Source: Lysobacterales bacterium CG02_land_8_20_14_3_00_62_12 (GTDB lineage: Bacteria > Pseudomonadota > Gammaproteobacteria > Xanthomonadales > Ahniellaceae). From it: DNA of 14,441 nt. The stretch's first letter is position 1. Every line of letters begins with the position of its first letter. Where the stretch lies: positions 1 through 14,441 of the forward strand of contig PEUI01000054.1 of NCBI GenBank assembly GCA_002785585.1, in the 5' to 3' direction. A program made the position numbers and the translations under genes. Below the pieces are notes generated by a model. It saw only the letters and a list, made by a program, of their open reading frames with translations, did no database searches and was not told the DNA's origin. Shown here one piece after another: positions 1 to 6,713 of the stretch.

Positions 1-47
1 CCCCAACCCCTCCCCCGCAAGCGGGGGAGGGGCTCTTGTTTTGCTCC
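1..47. repeat. Direct repeat copy 1 (47 bp)
   Basis: This segment is identical by eye to 304-350. It consists of ccccaa, a 12-bp-arm hairpin and the linker ending in ttttgctcc. The two copies lie 303 bp apart inside the palindrome cluster. The window starts at the first base, so the repeat may extend further left. Confidence 0.85.
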
Positions 48-303
48 CCTCTCCCGCTCGCGGGAGAGCGGCCGGGAGAGCGGGGCTCTGGCTTTGCTCC
101 TCTCTCCCGCTTGCGGGAGAGAGGCTGGGAGAGAGGGGCTCTGGCTTTGCCCCTCTCTCCCGCTTGCGGGAGAGCGGCCGGGAGAGAGGGGCTCTGGCTT
201 TGCTCCTCTCTCCCGCTTGCGGGAGAGAGGCCGGGAGAGAGGGGCTGTTGATTTGGCTTTCGGGCTTTTTCAACCAAAAAAACCCAAAGTCCAAAGCCCC
301 TCT

Positions 304-350
304 CCCCAACCCCTCCCCCGCAAGCGGGGGAGGGGCTCTTGTTTTGCTCC
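304..350. repeat. Direct repeat copy 2 (47 bp)
   Basis: This is the second identical copy of the segment at 1-47. The match ends after position 350, where copy 1 continues with cctctc and this copy with gctccc. This points to a recent local duplication, or gene conversion, within the hairpin cluster. Confidence 0.85.
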
Positions 351-482
351 GCTCCCCCGCAAGCGGGGGAGGGGCTCTGGCTTTGCTCCGCTCTCCCGCT
401 CGCGGGAGAGCGGGGCTCTGGCTTTGCCCCACTCTACCGCTTGCGGGAGAGAGGCTTTCAATCGAGCGAGCTGAAGTCGCTT

Positions 483-908
483 TTACATATCGTGTTTGCT
501 GACGGCGTAGCCGCGGCTTTTGTATTCGGCCCAGCGGCGGCGCGAGCCCTCGCGTTGCGCGGCATCGGCGGCGACTACTTCCTTGATGCTATCGACCGCG
601 CCGTTGACGCAACTATCGCGCAAATTGATCACCAATGCCCGCATCGGTGAGTCGGCTTCGGGTGGCACCAGCACGATCGGGGTGACATCGTCATCATCGC
701 CATCACCAGCGATCTGATGCGGCAGGAACGCATCCGGATCGAACTCCCAGAGCAGCTCATCCAGGGCATCGGCCTCGGCCCGTGACTGGCAATGGATGAG
801 CGTGGGAAGCTGCCGATCAAACGCCATGCGGGCCAATTCGCAAACCAGCAATAACGGGTTTTCGCGGAAGCGCGGTTTATCGATCAGGTAGAAGTCGACT
901 TTGGGCAT
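483..908 (-). CDS. holC: DNA polymerase III chi subunit
   Basis: The 141-residue product matches the chi subunit of the DNA polymerase III holoenzyme, which links the clamp loader (through psi) to single-strand DNA-binding protein. Visible family features are the N-terminal VDFYLI strand, the LLVCELARMAF helix at about residues 20-30, and the conserved block LDELLWEFDPDAFLPH at about 49-64. The length is near the usual 140-150 residues. The start is the ATG at 906-908, preceded by GGAG about 8 nt upstream. It follows pepA by 15 nt on the same strand, and pepA-holC is a standard gammaproteobacterial pair usually followed by valS, which would lie beyond the left edge. The acidic GDGDDDD loop after residue 68 is lineage-specific. 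The gene ends about 30 nt from the palindrome cluster. Confidence 0.93.
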   Translation of the reverse strand: MPKVDFYLIDKPRFRENPLLLVCELARMAFDRQLPTLIHCQSRAEADALDELLWEFDPDAFLPHQIAGDGDDDDVTPIVLVPPEADSPMRALVINLRDSCVNGAVDSIKEVVAADAAQREGSRRRWAEYKSRGYAVSKHDM

Positions 909-923
909 GCTTCAGCTCCGGTT

Positions 924-2408
924 TCAGACGACGCGATCTTGCAACCACTGCACCAGTAGCGCCACCGGGCGGCCCGTGGCACCGCCTTTGCGGCCTTCGT
1001 CCCAGGCGGTACCGGCGATGTCCAGATGCGCCCAGTTCAGATCGCCAACAAATCGCGACAGAAAGCAGGCGGCAGTGATCGCACCAGCATGTTTGCCGCC
1101 GATATTGGCCAGGTCGGCGAAATCGGTATTGAGGGCCGAGTAATAGTCTTCCCACAACGGCAGTCGCCAGGCGCGATCATGGATTTTGGCACCCGCCGCA
1201 AGTAGCTCATCGGCGATTTTGTCCTGGTGGGTCATCAAGCCGTGGGCGTGCTTGCCGAGCGCCACCATGCAAGCGCCGGTCAAGGTCGCAATATCAACCA
1301 TGGTCCGCGGCTTGAAGCGCTTGGCATAGCTGAGCGCATCGCACAGGATCAGTCGGCCTTCGGCATCGGTGTTGAGCACTTCGATGGTCTGCCCGGACAT
1401 CGCGGTGAGCACGTCACCGGGCCGATAGGCGGCGCCATCAGGCATGTTCTCCACCGCTGGCACCACACCGATTACGTTCAATGGCAATGCCATCTGCGCC
1501 ACCGCTTGCAAGACACCGAGCACCGCCGCGCCGCCGCACATGTCGTATTTCATTTCGTCCATCGCCGCGCCCGGCTTGAGACTGATGCCGCCGGTATCAA
1601 AGGTGATGCCCTTGCCGACCAACACATACGGCACGGCGTCCCCATCGGCAGCGCCCTGGTACTTCATCACGATCAGCTTGGGCGGATGCGCGCTGCCACG
1701 CGCCACGCCGAGCAGGGCACCCATGCCGAGTTGTTCCATGTCGGCGCTTTCCAGAACTTCGGTGGTGAACCGTGGCAGCTCGGTCGCCAGCCGCCGGGCG
1801 GTGTCGGCCAGGTATTGCGGCGTGCAGATATTCGGCGGCAGATTGCCCAATTCGCGGCACAGGGTGATGCCATCGGCGAGGGCCATGGCGGTCGCCTGGA
1901 CCGCAGTCGCCGACGCTACCATCGTCGCCACCAGCAAACGGTCGAGGCCGACTTCGGTGGCTTTGCGCGGACGCGTCGCCTGGTAACGATACAGGTGGCG
2001 GGAGAACTGCAAAATGTGCTGGCTGAGTGCCCACGCCGCATCACGATCCTTGATCGGCAGCGTCGCCAAATGGCTGGCGACCTGGCGAATCGGGCCAACC
2101 TTGAGCGACTTGGCAGCCTCGGCCAGGACTTTCAGATAGTTCGCCGCATCAAGCCGGGATTTCTCCCCCAAGCCGACCAGGACAACGCGTGACGAATGCA
2201 GGCCAACCAAGCCCAACAAGCGTGTCACGGCGCCGATTCTGCCACTGGCATCCTTGCGCTCCAGCGCACGCGTCAAGGCACCGCCACAGGCGCGGTCGCA
2301 GGCCGCCGCTGCGGGACTCAAACCAAAGTCTTCATAGACACCAACCAGCAGCGCGTCGGTAGCAACATCGATCTCGGTGGGGTCGATCAACTGGACAGCT
2401 AGCTTCAT
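924..2408 (-). CDS. pepA: Leucyl aminopeptidase (M17 family)
   Basis: The 494-residue product is a cytosolic aminopeptidase of family M17, which removes N-terminal residues from peptides using two metal ions. The metal and catalytic residues are all visible: GKGITFDTGG (K266, D271), the catalytic lysine in SLKP (K278), KYDMCGG (D289), and the signature NTDAEGRL (D348, E350, R352). The N-terminal domain (about 1-160) is the variable M17 non-catalytic domain. I chose the ATG at 2406-2408 because MKLAVQLID resembles the family's usual start and a GGAA sits about 10 nt upstream. The frame stays open to an ATG at 2483, which would add 25 non-conserved residues. The gene is divergent from lptF and leads into holC. 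E. coli PepA also binds DNA as a regulator and Xer accessory factor; whether this one does cannot be judged here. Confidence 0.97.
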   Translation of the reverse strand: MKLAVQLIDPTEIDVATDALLVGVYEDFGLSPAAAACDRACGGALTRALERKDASGRIGAVTRLLGLVGLHSSRVVLVGLGEKSRLDAANYLKVLAEAAKSLKVGPIRQVASHLATLPIKDRDAAWALSQHILQFSRHLYRYQATRPRKATEVGLDRLLVATMVASATAVQATAMALADGITLCRELGNLPPNICTPQYLADTARRLATELPRFTTEVLESADMEQLGMGALLGVARGSAHPPKLIVMKYQGAADGDAVPYVLVGKGITFDTGGISLKPGAAMDEMKYDMCGGAAVLGVLQAVAQMALPLNVIGVVPAVENMPDGAAYRPGDVLTAMSGQTIEVLNTDAEGRLILCDALSYAKRFKPRTMVDIATLTGACMVALGKHAHGLMTHQDKIADELLAAGAKIHDRAWRLPLWEDYYSALNTDFADLANIGGKHAGAITAACFLSRFVGDLNWAHLDIAGTAWDEGRKGGATGRPVALLVQWLQDRVV

Positions 2409-2598
2409 ACCGGATTCCAAATTGGCGCACGGAGGCGCGGCGCTTATCCACCCGGCGATCACCTGCTGTGGCATCGTCGGCATTCATCGACCCGGGTACG
2501 CGCAGCCATCGGTTAGACTGCGCCACCCACTTGCGGCGGCTCGGCAACCGTTGTCGCCGCTGACAAGGGCGGCAGTTTAGCTGACCGAGACCCGAGTC
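2409..2598. promoter_or_regulatory. Divergent pepA / lptF intergenic region
   Basis: This 190-bp gap between two divergent starts must hold promoters for both the pepA-holC and lptFG transcripts. I see no convincing sigma-70 box pair in either direction. The best A/T-rich hexamers are around gttagact (about 2512) and gtttag (about 2574), and neither has a good partner -35 at 16-18 nt. The call rests on gene layout only. Confidence 0.4.
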
Positions 2599-3684
2599 TT
2601 GCTCCGATTGATCGACCGCTACCTGTTGCGTGAACTGGCGACCGCGTTCAGTGCCGCGCTGTTGCTGTTGCTGCTGGTTTTGATCGGCAGCGTGGTGGCG
2701 GAAACCCTCAACAACATTGTGCGCGGCCAGATTCCGGCAACCCTGCTGCTGAGCCAGATCGGTTTGCGTTCGCTCGATGCGCTCGCCCTGGTGTTGCCGC
2801 TGGCGGCATTCCTCGGCGTATTGATCGGCTATGGGCGACTGCACCGCAATAGCGAGATGGCGGTGCTGGCCGCCTCCGGCATGCGCGCCATCGACCTGCT
2901 GCGACCGGTCGCGTTGCTCGCGCTGCCGCTCGCCAGCGTGCTCGCCGTGGTCGCCTTTTGGTGGAGCCCGCTCGCCCTCGACCAGGCCGAGCGCATGGTC
3001 GCGACCGCCAATCGCTCGTTGTTGCTGGCCGGCCTGGAACCCGGCCGCTTTGTCGATCTGCCCGGTGGCATGGGGGTCATCTACGTCGGCGCCATGAGCG
3101 ACGGTGGCAGCCGGTTTGCGCGCCTGTTCGTGCAGCGCGAGCGCGAAGGCCGCATCGACATCGTTACCGCTGCAACCGGCGAGCTTTACTATGACCAACA
3201 AGGTGCGCGCCGTTATTTGTCGCTGGCCAACGGTTTTCGCGTCGAAGGCAACCTGGATCTGCCCGACTTTCGCACCATGCGTTTTGCGCGCAACGATCTC
3301 GAACTGCCGGAAACCCAATCCCGCCGACGGGATCGCGCCGAAGCCCTGCGCACCATCAATGCGCTGTGGGCCAGCGATCTGCCCGCCGACAAAGCCGAAC
3401 TGCACTGGCGCATCGGCCTGCCGATTTCGTTGCTGTTGCTGGCCATCCTGGCGCTGCCATTGGCGCGATCAGCGCCGCGCAGCTCGCACTACGGGCGCAT
3501 GCTGATCGCGGTGTTGGGCTACATGCTGTATTTCAATTTGCTCGCCCTCGGCCGCGGCTGGATCGCCACGGGCCAATTGCCCGAAGCGCTCGGCTTGTGG
3601 TGGCTGCACGCTGCCGTGCTGCTGATCGCCATCGGCCTGATGGTCGCGAGCGAGCGGCATCGCCAACCGAAGGCGCTGGCATGA
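2599..3684 (+). CDS. lptF: LPS export ABC transporter permease LptF
   Basis: The 361-residue protein is one of the two permeases of the LptB2FG complex, which extracts lipopolysaccharide from the inner membrane and drives it along the LptC-LptA bridge. The N-terminus LIDRYLLREL matches the family's short amphipathic helix. Membrane segments follow at about residues 13-35, 59-78 and 103-121, then a periplasmic beta-jellyroll-like domain at about 125-265, and three more segments in about 272-350. The length agrees with the usual 360-370. The start is TTG at 2599-2601, since no ATG or GTG in this frame fits the family N-terminus better; the ribosome site is weak (gaccgag). The gene is divergent from pepA and overlaps lptG by ATGA, indicating translational coupling. 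Confidence 0.95.
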   Translation: MLRLIDRYLLRELATAFSAALLLLLLVLIGSVVAETLNNIVRGQIPATLLLSQIGLRSLDALALVLPLAAFLGVLIGYGRLHRNSEMAVLAASGMRAIDLLRPVALLALPLASVLAVVAFWWSPLALDQAERMVATANRSLLLAGLEPGRFVDLPGGMGVIYVGAMSDGGSRFARLFVQREREGRIDIVTAATGELYYDQQGARRYLSLANGFRVEGNLDLPDFRTMRFARNDLELPETQSRRRDRAEALRTINALWASDLPADKAELHWRIGLPISLLLLAILALPLARSAPRSSHYGRMLIAVLGYMLYFNLLALGRGWIATGQLPEALGLWWLHAAVLLIAIGLMVASERHRQPKALA

Positions 3685-4763
3685 ACTGGCTGAAGCGTGC
3701 CGACCGCATGATCGCCGAGCAGGTGCTGATTGCCTTCGCCTTGGTCTGGCTGTTGCTGATCGGTATCGATGCCGGGTTCTCGCTGATCCGTGAGCTCAAA
3801 CAGATCGGCAATGGCAATTACACCTTGACCACCGCCTTCACCTATATCGCCTGGACCCTGCCACGGCGCAGTTACGAAATGTTCGGTGTCGCCGCGGTGC
3901 TGGGCGGGGTGATTGGCCTGGGCGCGCTGGCGCCGACCTCGGAGCTCACTGCCTTGCGTGCCGCTGGCTATGCCAAAGGGCGACTGGCCGCCGCTGCGGC
4001 GTTGACCATCGTCGCGTTGATGATTCCGGTGATGTGGATCGGCGACACCCTGGGTCCGGAAGGCGAGCGCCGCGCGCAAAGTGTTTCGGTCAGCGCCAAA
4101 TCATTGAACATGGTAGTCACCAACAGCTCCGGCATGTGGGCGCGCGACGGCAACGAATTGCTCAACGCCAAACAGGGGCGCGTGCTGCCAAGCGGCATCG
4201 AGCTGGTTGACACCCGGCTGTATCGGTTCGATGCGAACGGTCTGCTATTGGCAATCACCCGCAGCGAACTGACCACGTTTCGTGATGGCATCTGGCAATT
4301 TCACCAGGTAAAACGCTATCGCTTCACCGTTGATGCCGTGGCCACCGATCACTTCGACACACTTGCCTGGCCATCGCATCTGGACCCGCATCTGCTATCG
4401 CTTTCGATCGTGCAGCCGCGCTATCAACGGATCGCCGACTTGCGTAGCCACATCGCCTACCTGCGCCACAATGGCCTCGACGATGGCGCTTTCGTTACCG
4501 CCTACTGGTCACGCATTTTCTTTCCGATCAGCGTACTGGCGCCGCTGTTGATCGCCCTGCCGTTGGTGTTCGGGGCGCTTCGCTCCGGTGGTTTCGGCAA
4601 GCGCGTATTTCTCGGTCTGCTGATCGCCGTTGGCTATTTCATCGTCTTGCAGCCGACCGCTGTCAACCTTGCCCAGGTGGTCGGCATTCACGTCGTCTGG
4701 GCTTACACCTTGCCCGCGCTGCTGCTGCTGACGAGCGGTGTCTACTGGTTGCGGCGGCCGTGA
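3681..4763 (+). CDS. lptG: LPS export ABC transporter permease LptG
   Basis: The 360-residue partner permease of LptF in the LptB2FG lipopolysaccharide exporter. It begins MNWLKRADRMIAEQ, with a first membrane segment at about residues 15-33. It has the family's TLPRRSYEMFGVAAVLGGVIGLG stretch in the second segment (about 57-80) and TSELTALRAAG just after it, the cytoplasmic coupling helix that contacts LptB. A large periplasmic domain spans about 120-265, followed by C-terminal membrane segments including the FFPISVLAPLLIALPLVFGALRSGG region. The ATG at 3681 lies inside the lptF stop region (ATGA). A longer in-frame open stretch upstream to 3366 overlaps lptF and is not coding. The gene ends 29 nt from the convergent toxin gene. 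Confidence 0.96.
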   Translation: MNWLKRADRMIAEQVLIAFALVWLLLIGIDAGFSLIRELKQIGNGNYTLTTAFTYIAWTLPRRSYEMFGVAAVLGGVIGLGALAPTSELTALRAAGYAKGRLAAAAALTIVALMIPVMWIGDTLGPEGERRAQSVSVSAKSLNMVVTNSSGMWARDGNELLNAKQGRVLPSGIELVDTRLYRFDANGLLLAITRSELTTFRDGIWQFHQVKRYRFTVDAVATDHFDTLAWPSHLDPHLLSLSIVQPRYQRIADLRSHIAYLRHNGLDDGAFVTAYWSRIFFPISVLAPLLIALPLVFGALRSGGFGKRVFLGLLIAVGYFIVLQPTAVNLAQVVGIHVVWAYTLPALLLLTSGVYWLRRP

Positions 4764-4792
4764 ACTAGGGTCGGCTGCCGCTCCCGATCAAA

Positions 4793-5053
4793 TTAGGCCA
4801 TCCATCGGTCGTAGTCGGCGTGACTGCCGATCCAGAACCAATTCACACCCTCCGCGACCGGAATGCCAAGCGCACGATAGTGAATGCCAATTCGAACACT
4901 TCGAAAGCGGCCGTGATTCACCGATTTGAATTGCAGGGAGGGATGCGCCAAATCTTGCCTCAGCAGGACAAAGTTTTTTCGCGCCAAAGTCTGGACATTC
5001 GGCGGCAAGGCCTCAAAGCAACGCCAGAACGAAGTTGCAGCGTAGTGCTTCAA
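4793..5053 (-). CDS. RelE/ParE-superfamily toxin of a type II toxin-antitoxin pair
   Basis: The 86-residue protein resembles a compact RelE/ParE-like toxin family. Visible hallmarks are ALPPNVQTLARKNF (helices, about 15-28), HPSLQFKSV (about 37-45), GRFRSVRIGIHYRALG (beta sheet with basic residues, about 48-63) and the ending WFWIGSHADYDRWM. Members are predicted mRNA interferases or gyrase inhibitors; which applies here cannot be told. The start is TTG at 5053-5051, overlapping the antitoxin TGA as TTGA, so translation is probably coupled to the antitoxin. No ATG lies near a sensible start. The gene is convergent with lptG. Family assignment is fairly sure, biochemical activity unknown. Confidence 0.82.
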   Translation of the reverse strand: MKHYAATSFWRCFEALPPNVQTLARKNFVLLRQDLAHPSLQFKSVNHGRFRSVRIGIHYRALGIPVAEGVNWFWIGSHADYDRWMA

Positions 5054-5250
5054 ATCTCGCGGACCACGCCAGAGCGGTGCTCGCTCAAGGCTTCGGCGGC
5101 CACAGCATCGAGCTTGCCGGCAGTGGCGTCAGATTCGATTTGGGCATCCCATGCGACTGCATCAAATTGGGCGAACCAACGTCGCAGTGCGGCTAGATCA
5201 GCAGGGGCAAGCGTCGCGATGGTTTGTTCCAAGGATTCTACGGTGGTCAT
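5050..5250 (-). CDS. Antitoxin partner of the RelE/ParE-type toxin
   Basis: A 66-residue, mostly alpha-helical acidic protein. The family pattern is recognisable: SLEQTIATLAPADLAALRRW then FAQFDAVAWDAQIESDATAGKLDAVAAEALSEHRSG. This small antitoxin type is commonly found directly upstream of RelE/ParE-like toxins. The C-terminal half (about 34-66) is likely the part that wraps the toxin. I see no clear DNA-binding domain, so autoregulation is uncertain. The start is the ATG at 5248-5250, with GGAGAA about 8-10 nt upstream. A longer in-frame reading to 5313 adds 21 non-conserved residues and is not favoured. Antitoxin-first order with overlapping stop and start is typical of type II modules. 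Confidence 0.8.
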   Translation of the reverse strand: MTTVESLEQTIATLAPADLAALRRWFAQFDAVAWDAQIESDATAGKLDAVAAEALSEHRSGVVREI

Positions 5251-5357
5251 GGTCGAATTCTCCGAGTGCTGATGGTACCCAACTTCGCCATCTGAGGCTC
5301 GCCGCACTCGCACTTGTTGGTGGTGAACGTAAAGGCCACATCACGCCGCGCCGCAAA

Positions 5358-6626
5358 CTATTTGTCGGCAATGCGATACGGCGCGAGCTTTTTCGGCAGC
5401 AGACGGTTTTTCAACTTCACATAGACCGGCAGGCCGTCGTCACCATAGGGCAAGGGCGCTTCGCCTTGAATCAACGGCGCCAGATAGCGGCGAGCGGCGG
5501 CGGTGATGCCAAACCCATCGCCACGGATAAATCTCGGCGGCATCTTCTTTTCGTGATTGGCCACCGCGCTGAGCGCCGCTGGCTCGACCGTCCAGCGATA
5601 CGGTTGCGCGCACTGGCGGCGGATCACCGGCATCACCGCGTTCATGCCTTTGAGCGCATATTCAACGGCGGCTTTGCCCACCGCATAGGCCTGATCGGCG
5701 TCGGTCTTGGAGGCCGCGTGGCGCGCCGAGCGCTGCAAATAATCGGGCAGTGCCCAGTGGTACTTGTAGCCAAGATGCTGCTTGACCAGCGCCGCCAACA
5801 TCGGCGCGACGCCGCCCAACTGCTGATGGCCGAAGGCATCGGTGCTGCCCACTTCCGACAAGAACTTGCCCTCGGCATTGCGCACGCCTTCGGAAACCAC
5901 CACCGAGCACCAACCGATTTGTTCAACCATGGCCTTGACCTTGGCCAGAAACTTCGCCTGGTCGAACACCACTTCCGGAAACAGGATGATCTGCGGCGCG
6001 TCGGTCGCTTTCTTGCCAGCCAAACCGGCGGCGGCAGCGATCCAACCGGCGTGGCGTCCCATCACTTCCATCACAAACACTTTGGTCGATGACTCGCACA
6101 TCGAGGCCACGTCCAGGCTGGCTTCGGCGATCGAGATCGCGGTGTACTTGGCGACCGAGCCAAACCCTGGACAGCAGTCGGTCACCACCAGATCGTTATC
6201 GACGGTTTTCGGTACGCCGATGCACTGCAATGGATAGCCGAGTTTCTCCGAGATCATCGACAACTTGTTGGCGGTATCGGCCGAATCATTGCCGCCGTTA
6301 TAGAGAAACCAGCGGATATCGTGGGCGCGCAATACGTCGATCAAGCGCTGGTATTGCTCGCGGCTTTCTTCCAGCGATTTCAATTTGTAGCGGCACGAAC
6401 CAAAAGCGCCGCCCGGCGTATGCCGCAGCGCCTTGATCGCGGCGGCCGATTCCAGGCTGGTGTCGATCAGTTCTTCGCGCAACGCACCGATGATGCCGTT
6501 GCGTGCTGCCAACACCTTGCCGATTTTCCGGCTTTTCTGTGCCGCCTCGATGACCCCGGCGGCGCTGGCATTGATGACGGCGGTGACGCCGCCGGATTGT
6601 GCGTACAGCAAATTTCCTGCGGACAT
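5358..6626 (-). CDS. 6-phosphofructokinase, pyrophosphate-dependent type
   Basis: The 422-residue enzyme phosphorylates fructose 6-phosphate to fructose 1,6-bisphosphate in glycolysis. Domains read in order: the N-terminal phosphate-binding QSGGVTAVINAS (about 10-21), YNGGNDSADT (about 110-118), the catalytic VPKTVDND (138-145, with D143 the predicted base), the sugar-phosphate MGRHAGW (189-195), and a long C-terminal region. ATP-dependent enzymes have GGDGS and PGTIDND. Here the positions matching E. coli Gly104 and Gly124 are Asp114 and Lys140, the known signature of pyrophosphate use, which makes the reaction reversible. The length exceeds the about 320 residues of bacterial ATP enzymes, as expected for the longer pyrophosphate clades. 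The ATG start at 6624-6626 has GGAG upstream. It lies 87 nt after the M20 peptidase gene and may share its transcript. Cofactor choice is inferred from residues. Confidence 0.94.
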   Translation of the reverse strand: MSAGNLLYAQSGGVTAVINASAAGVIEAAQKSRKIGKVLAARNGIIGALREELIDTSLESAAAIKALRHTPGGAFGSCRYKLKSLEESREQYQRLIDVLRAHDIRWFLYNGGNDSADTANKLSMISEKLGYPLQCIGVPKTVDNDLVVTDCCPGFGSVAKYTAISIAEASLDVASMCESSTKVFVMEVMGRHAGWIAAAAGLAGKKATDAPQIILFPEVVFDQAKFLAKVKAMVEQIGWCSVVVSEGVRNAEGKFLSEVGSTDAFGHQQLGGVAPMLAALVKQHLGYKYHWALPDYLQRSARHAASKTDADQAYAVGKAAVEYALKGMNAVMPVIRRQCAQPYRWTVEPAALSAVANHEKKMPPRFIRGDGFGITAAARRYLAPLIQGEAPLPYGDDGLPVYVKLKNRLLPKKLAPYRIADK

Positions 6627-6713
6627 GCGTAGCTCACTCCATGCATTCGTGGTTTGGTGAACGGCAGCGCTGATTCACCTCGGGCTTTGCGGACAAATCG
6701 GTTCCAGCGGCGC

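Larger units (their letters stand above)
1..455. repeat. Cluster of nine GC-rich hairpin (palindrome) units
   Basis: No gene is seen in this stretch. It contains nine near-perfect inverted repeats with 2-nt loops, at about 7-32, 49-68, 99-124, 155-174, 205-230, 310-335, 352-371, 389-412 and 432-451. Two arm types occur: cccctcccccgc with loop aa, and ctctcccgc with loop tt or tc. Consecutive units are joined by versions of the linker ggggctctggctttgctcc, giving roughly 50-bp spacing. A non-palindromic A/T-richer island at about 246-300 divides the cluster. Short open frames here translate into repetitive S/P/L/A/G/E/R peptides and look like by-products of the repeats. Such palindromes are common between genes in Xanthomonadales-like genomes. 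Their position just past the end of holC fits a role in mRNA 3'-end protection or termination, but that is inference. Confidence 0.9.

Noticed and set aside
1..455. A CRISPR array
   Set aside because: The repeated units are palindromes with conserved linkers rather than identical repeats with unique spacers, and no cas gene is present.
36..502. Several short overlapping frames giving repetitive LPLAGERPGERG-like peptides
   Set aside because: They are produced by the hairpin repeats in all frames. No ribosome site or non-repetitive sequence supports a gene.
1227..2192. A 321-codon open frame on the plus strand
   Set aside because: Antisense to pepA, whose catalytic motifs lie in the opposite frame; no domain recognised.
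2409..2483. A longer pepA start at 2483
   Set aside because: The extra 25 residues do not resemble M17 N-termini, whereas MKLAVQLID at 2408 does and has a ribosome site.
2332..3405. A 357-codon open frame on the minus strand
   Set aside because: Antisense to lptF and overlapping the pepA start. The Q/R/H/A-rich translation has no membrane segment or motif.
4768..4785. A terminator in the lptG / toxin convergent gap
   Set aside because: ggg-cgg/ccg-ccc pairing is short and interrupted, and no T run follows on either strand.
5263..5320. An operator for the RelE/ParE-type module
   Set aside because: The 7-bp arms cgagtgc and gcactcg are 44 nt apart and could occur by chance; no promoter is recognised with them.
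5151..6092. A 313-codon open frame on the plus strand
   Set aside because: Antisense to the antitoxin and phosphofructokinase genes; composition is that of an antisense shadow.
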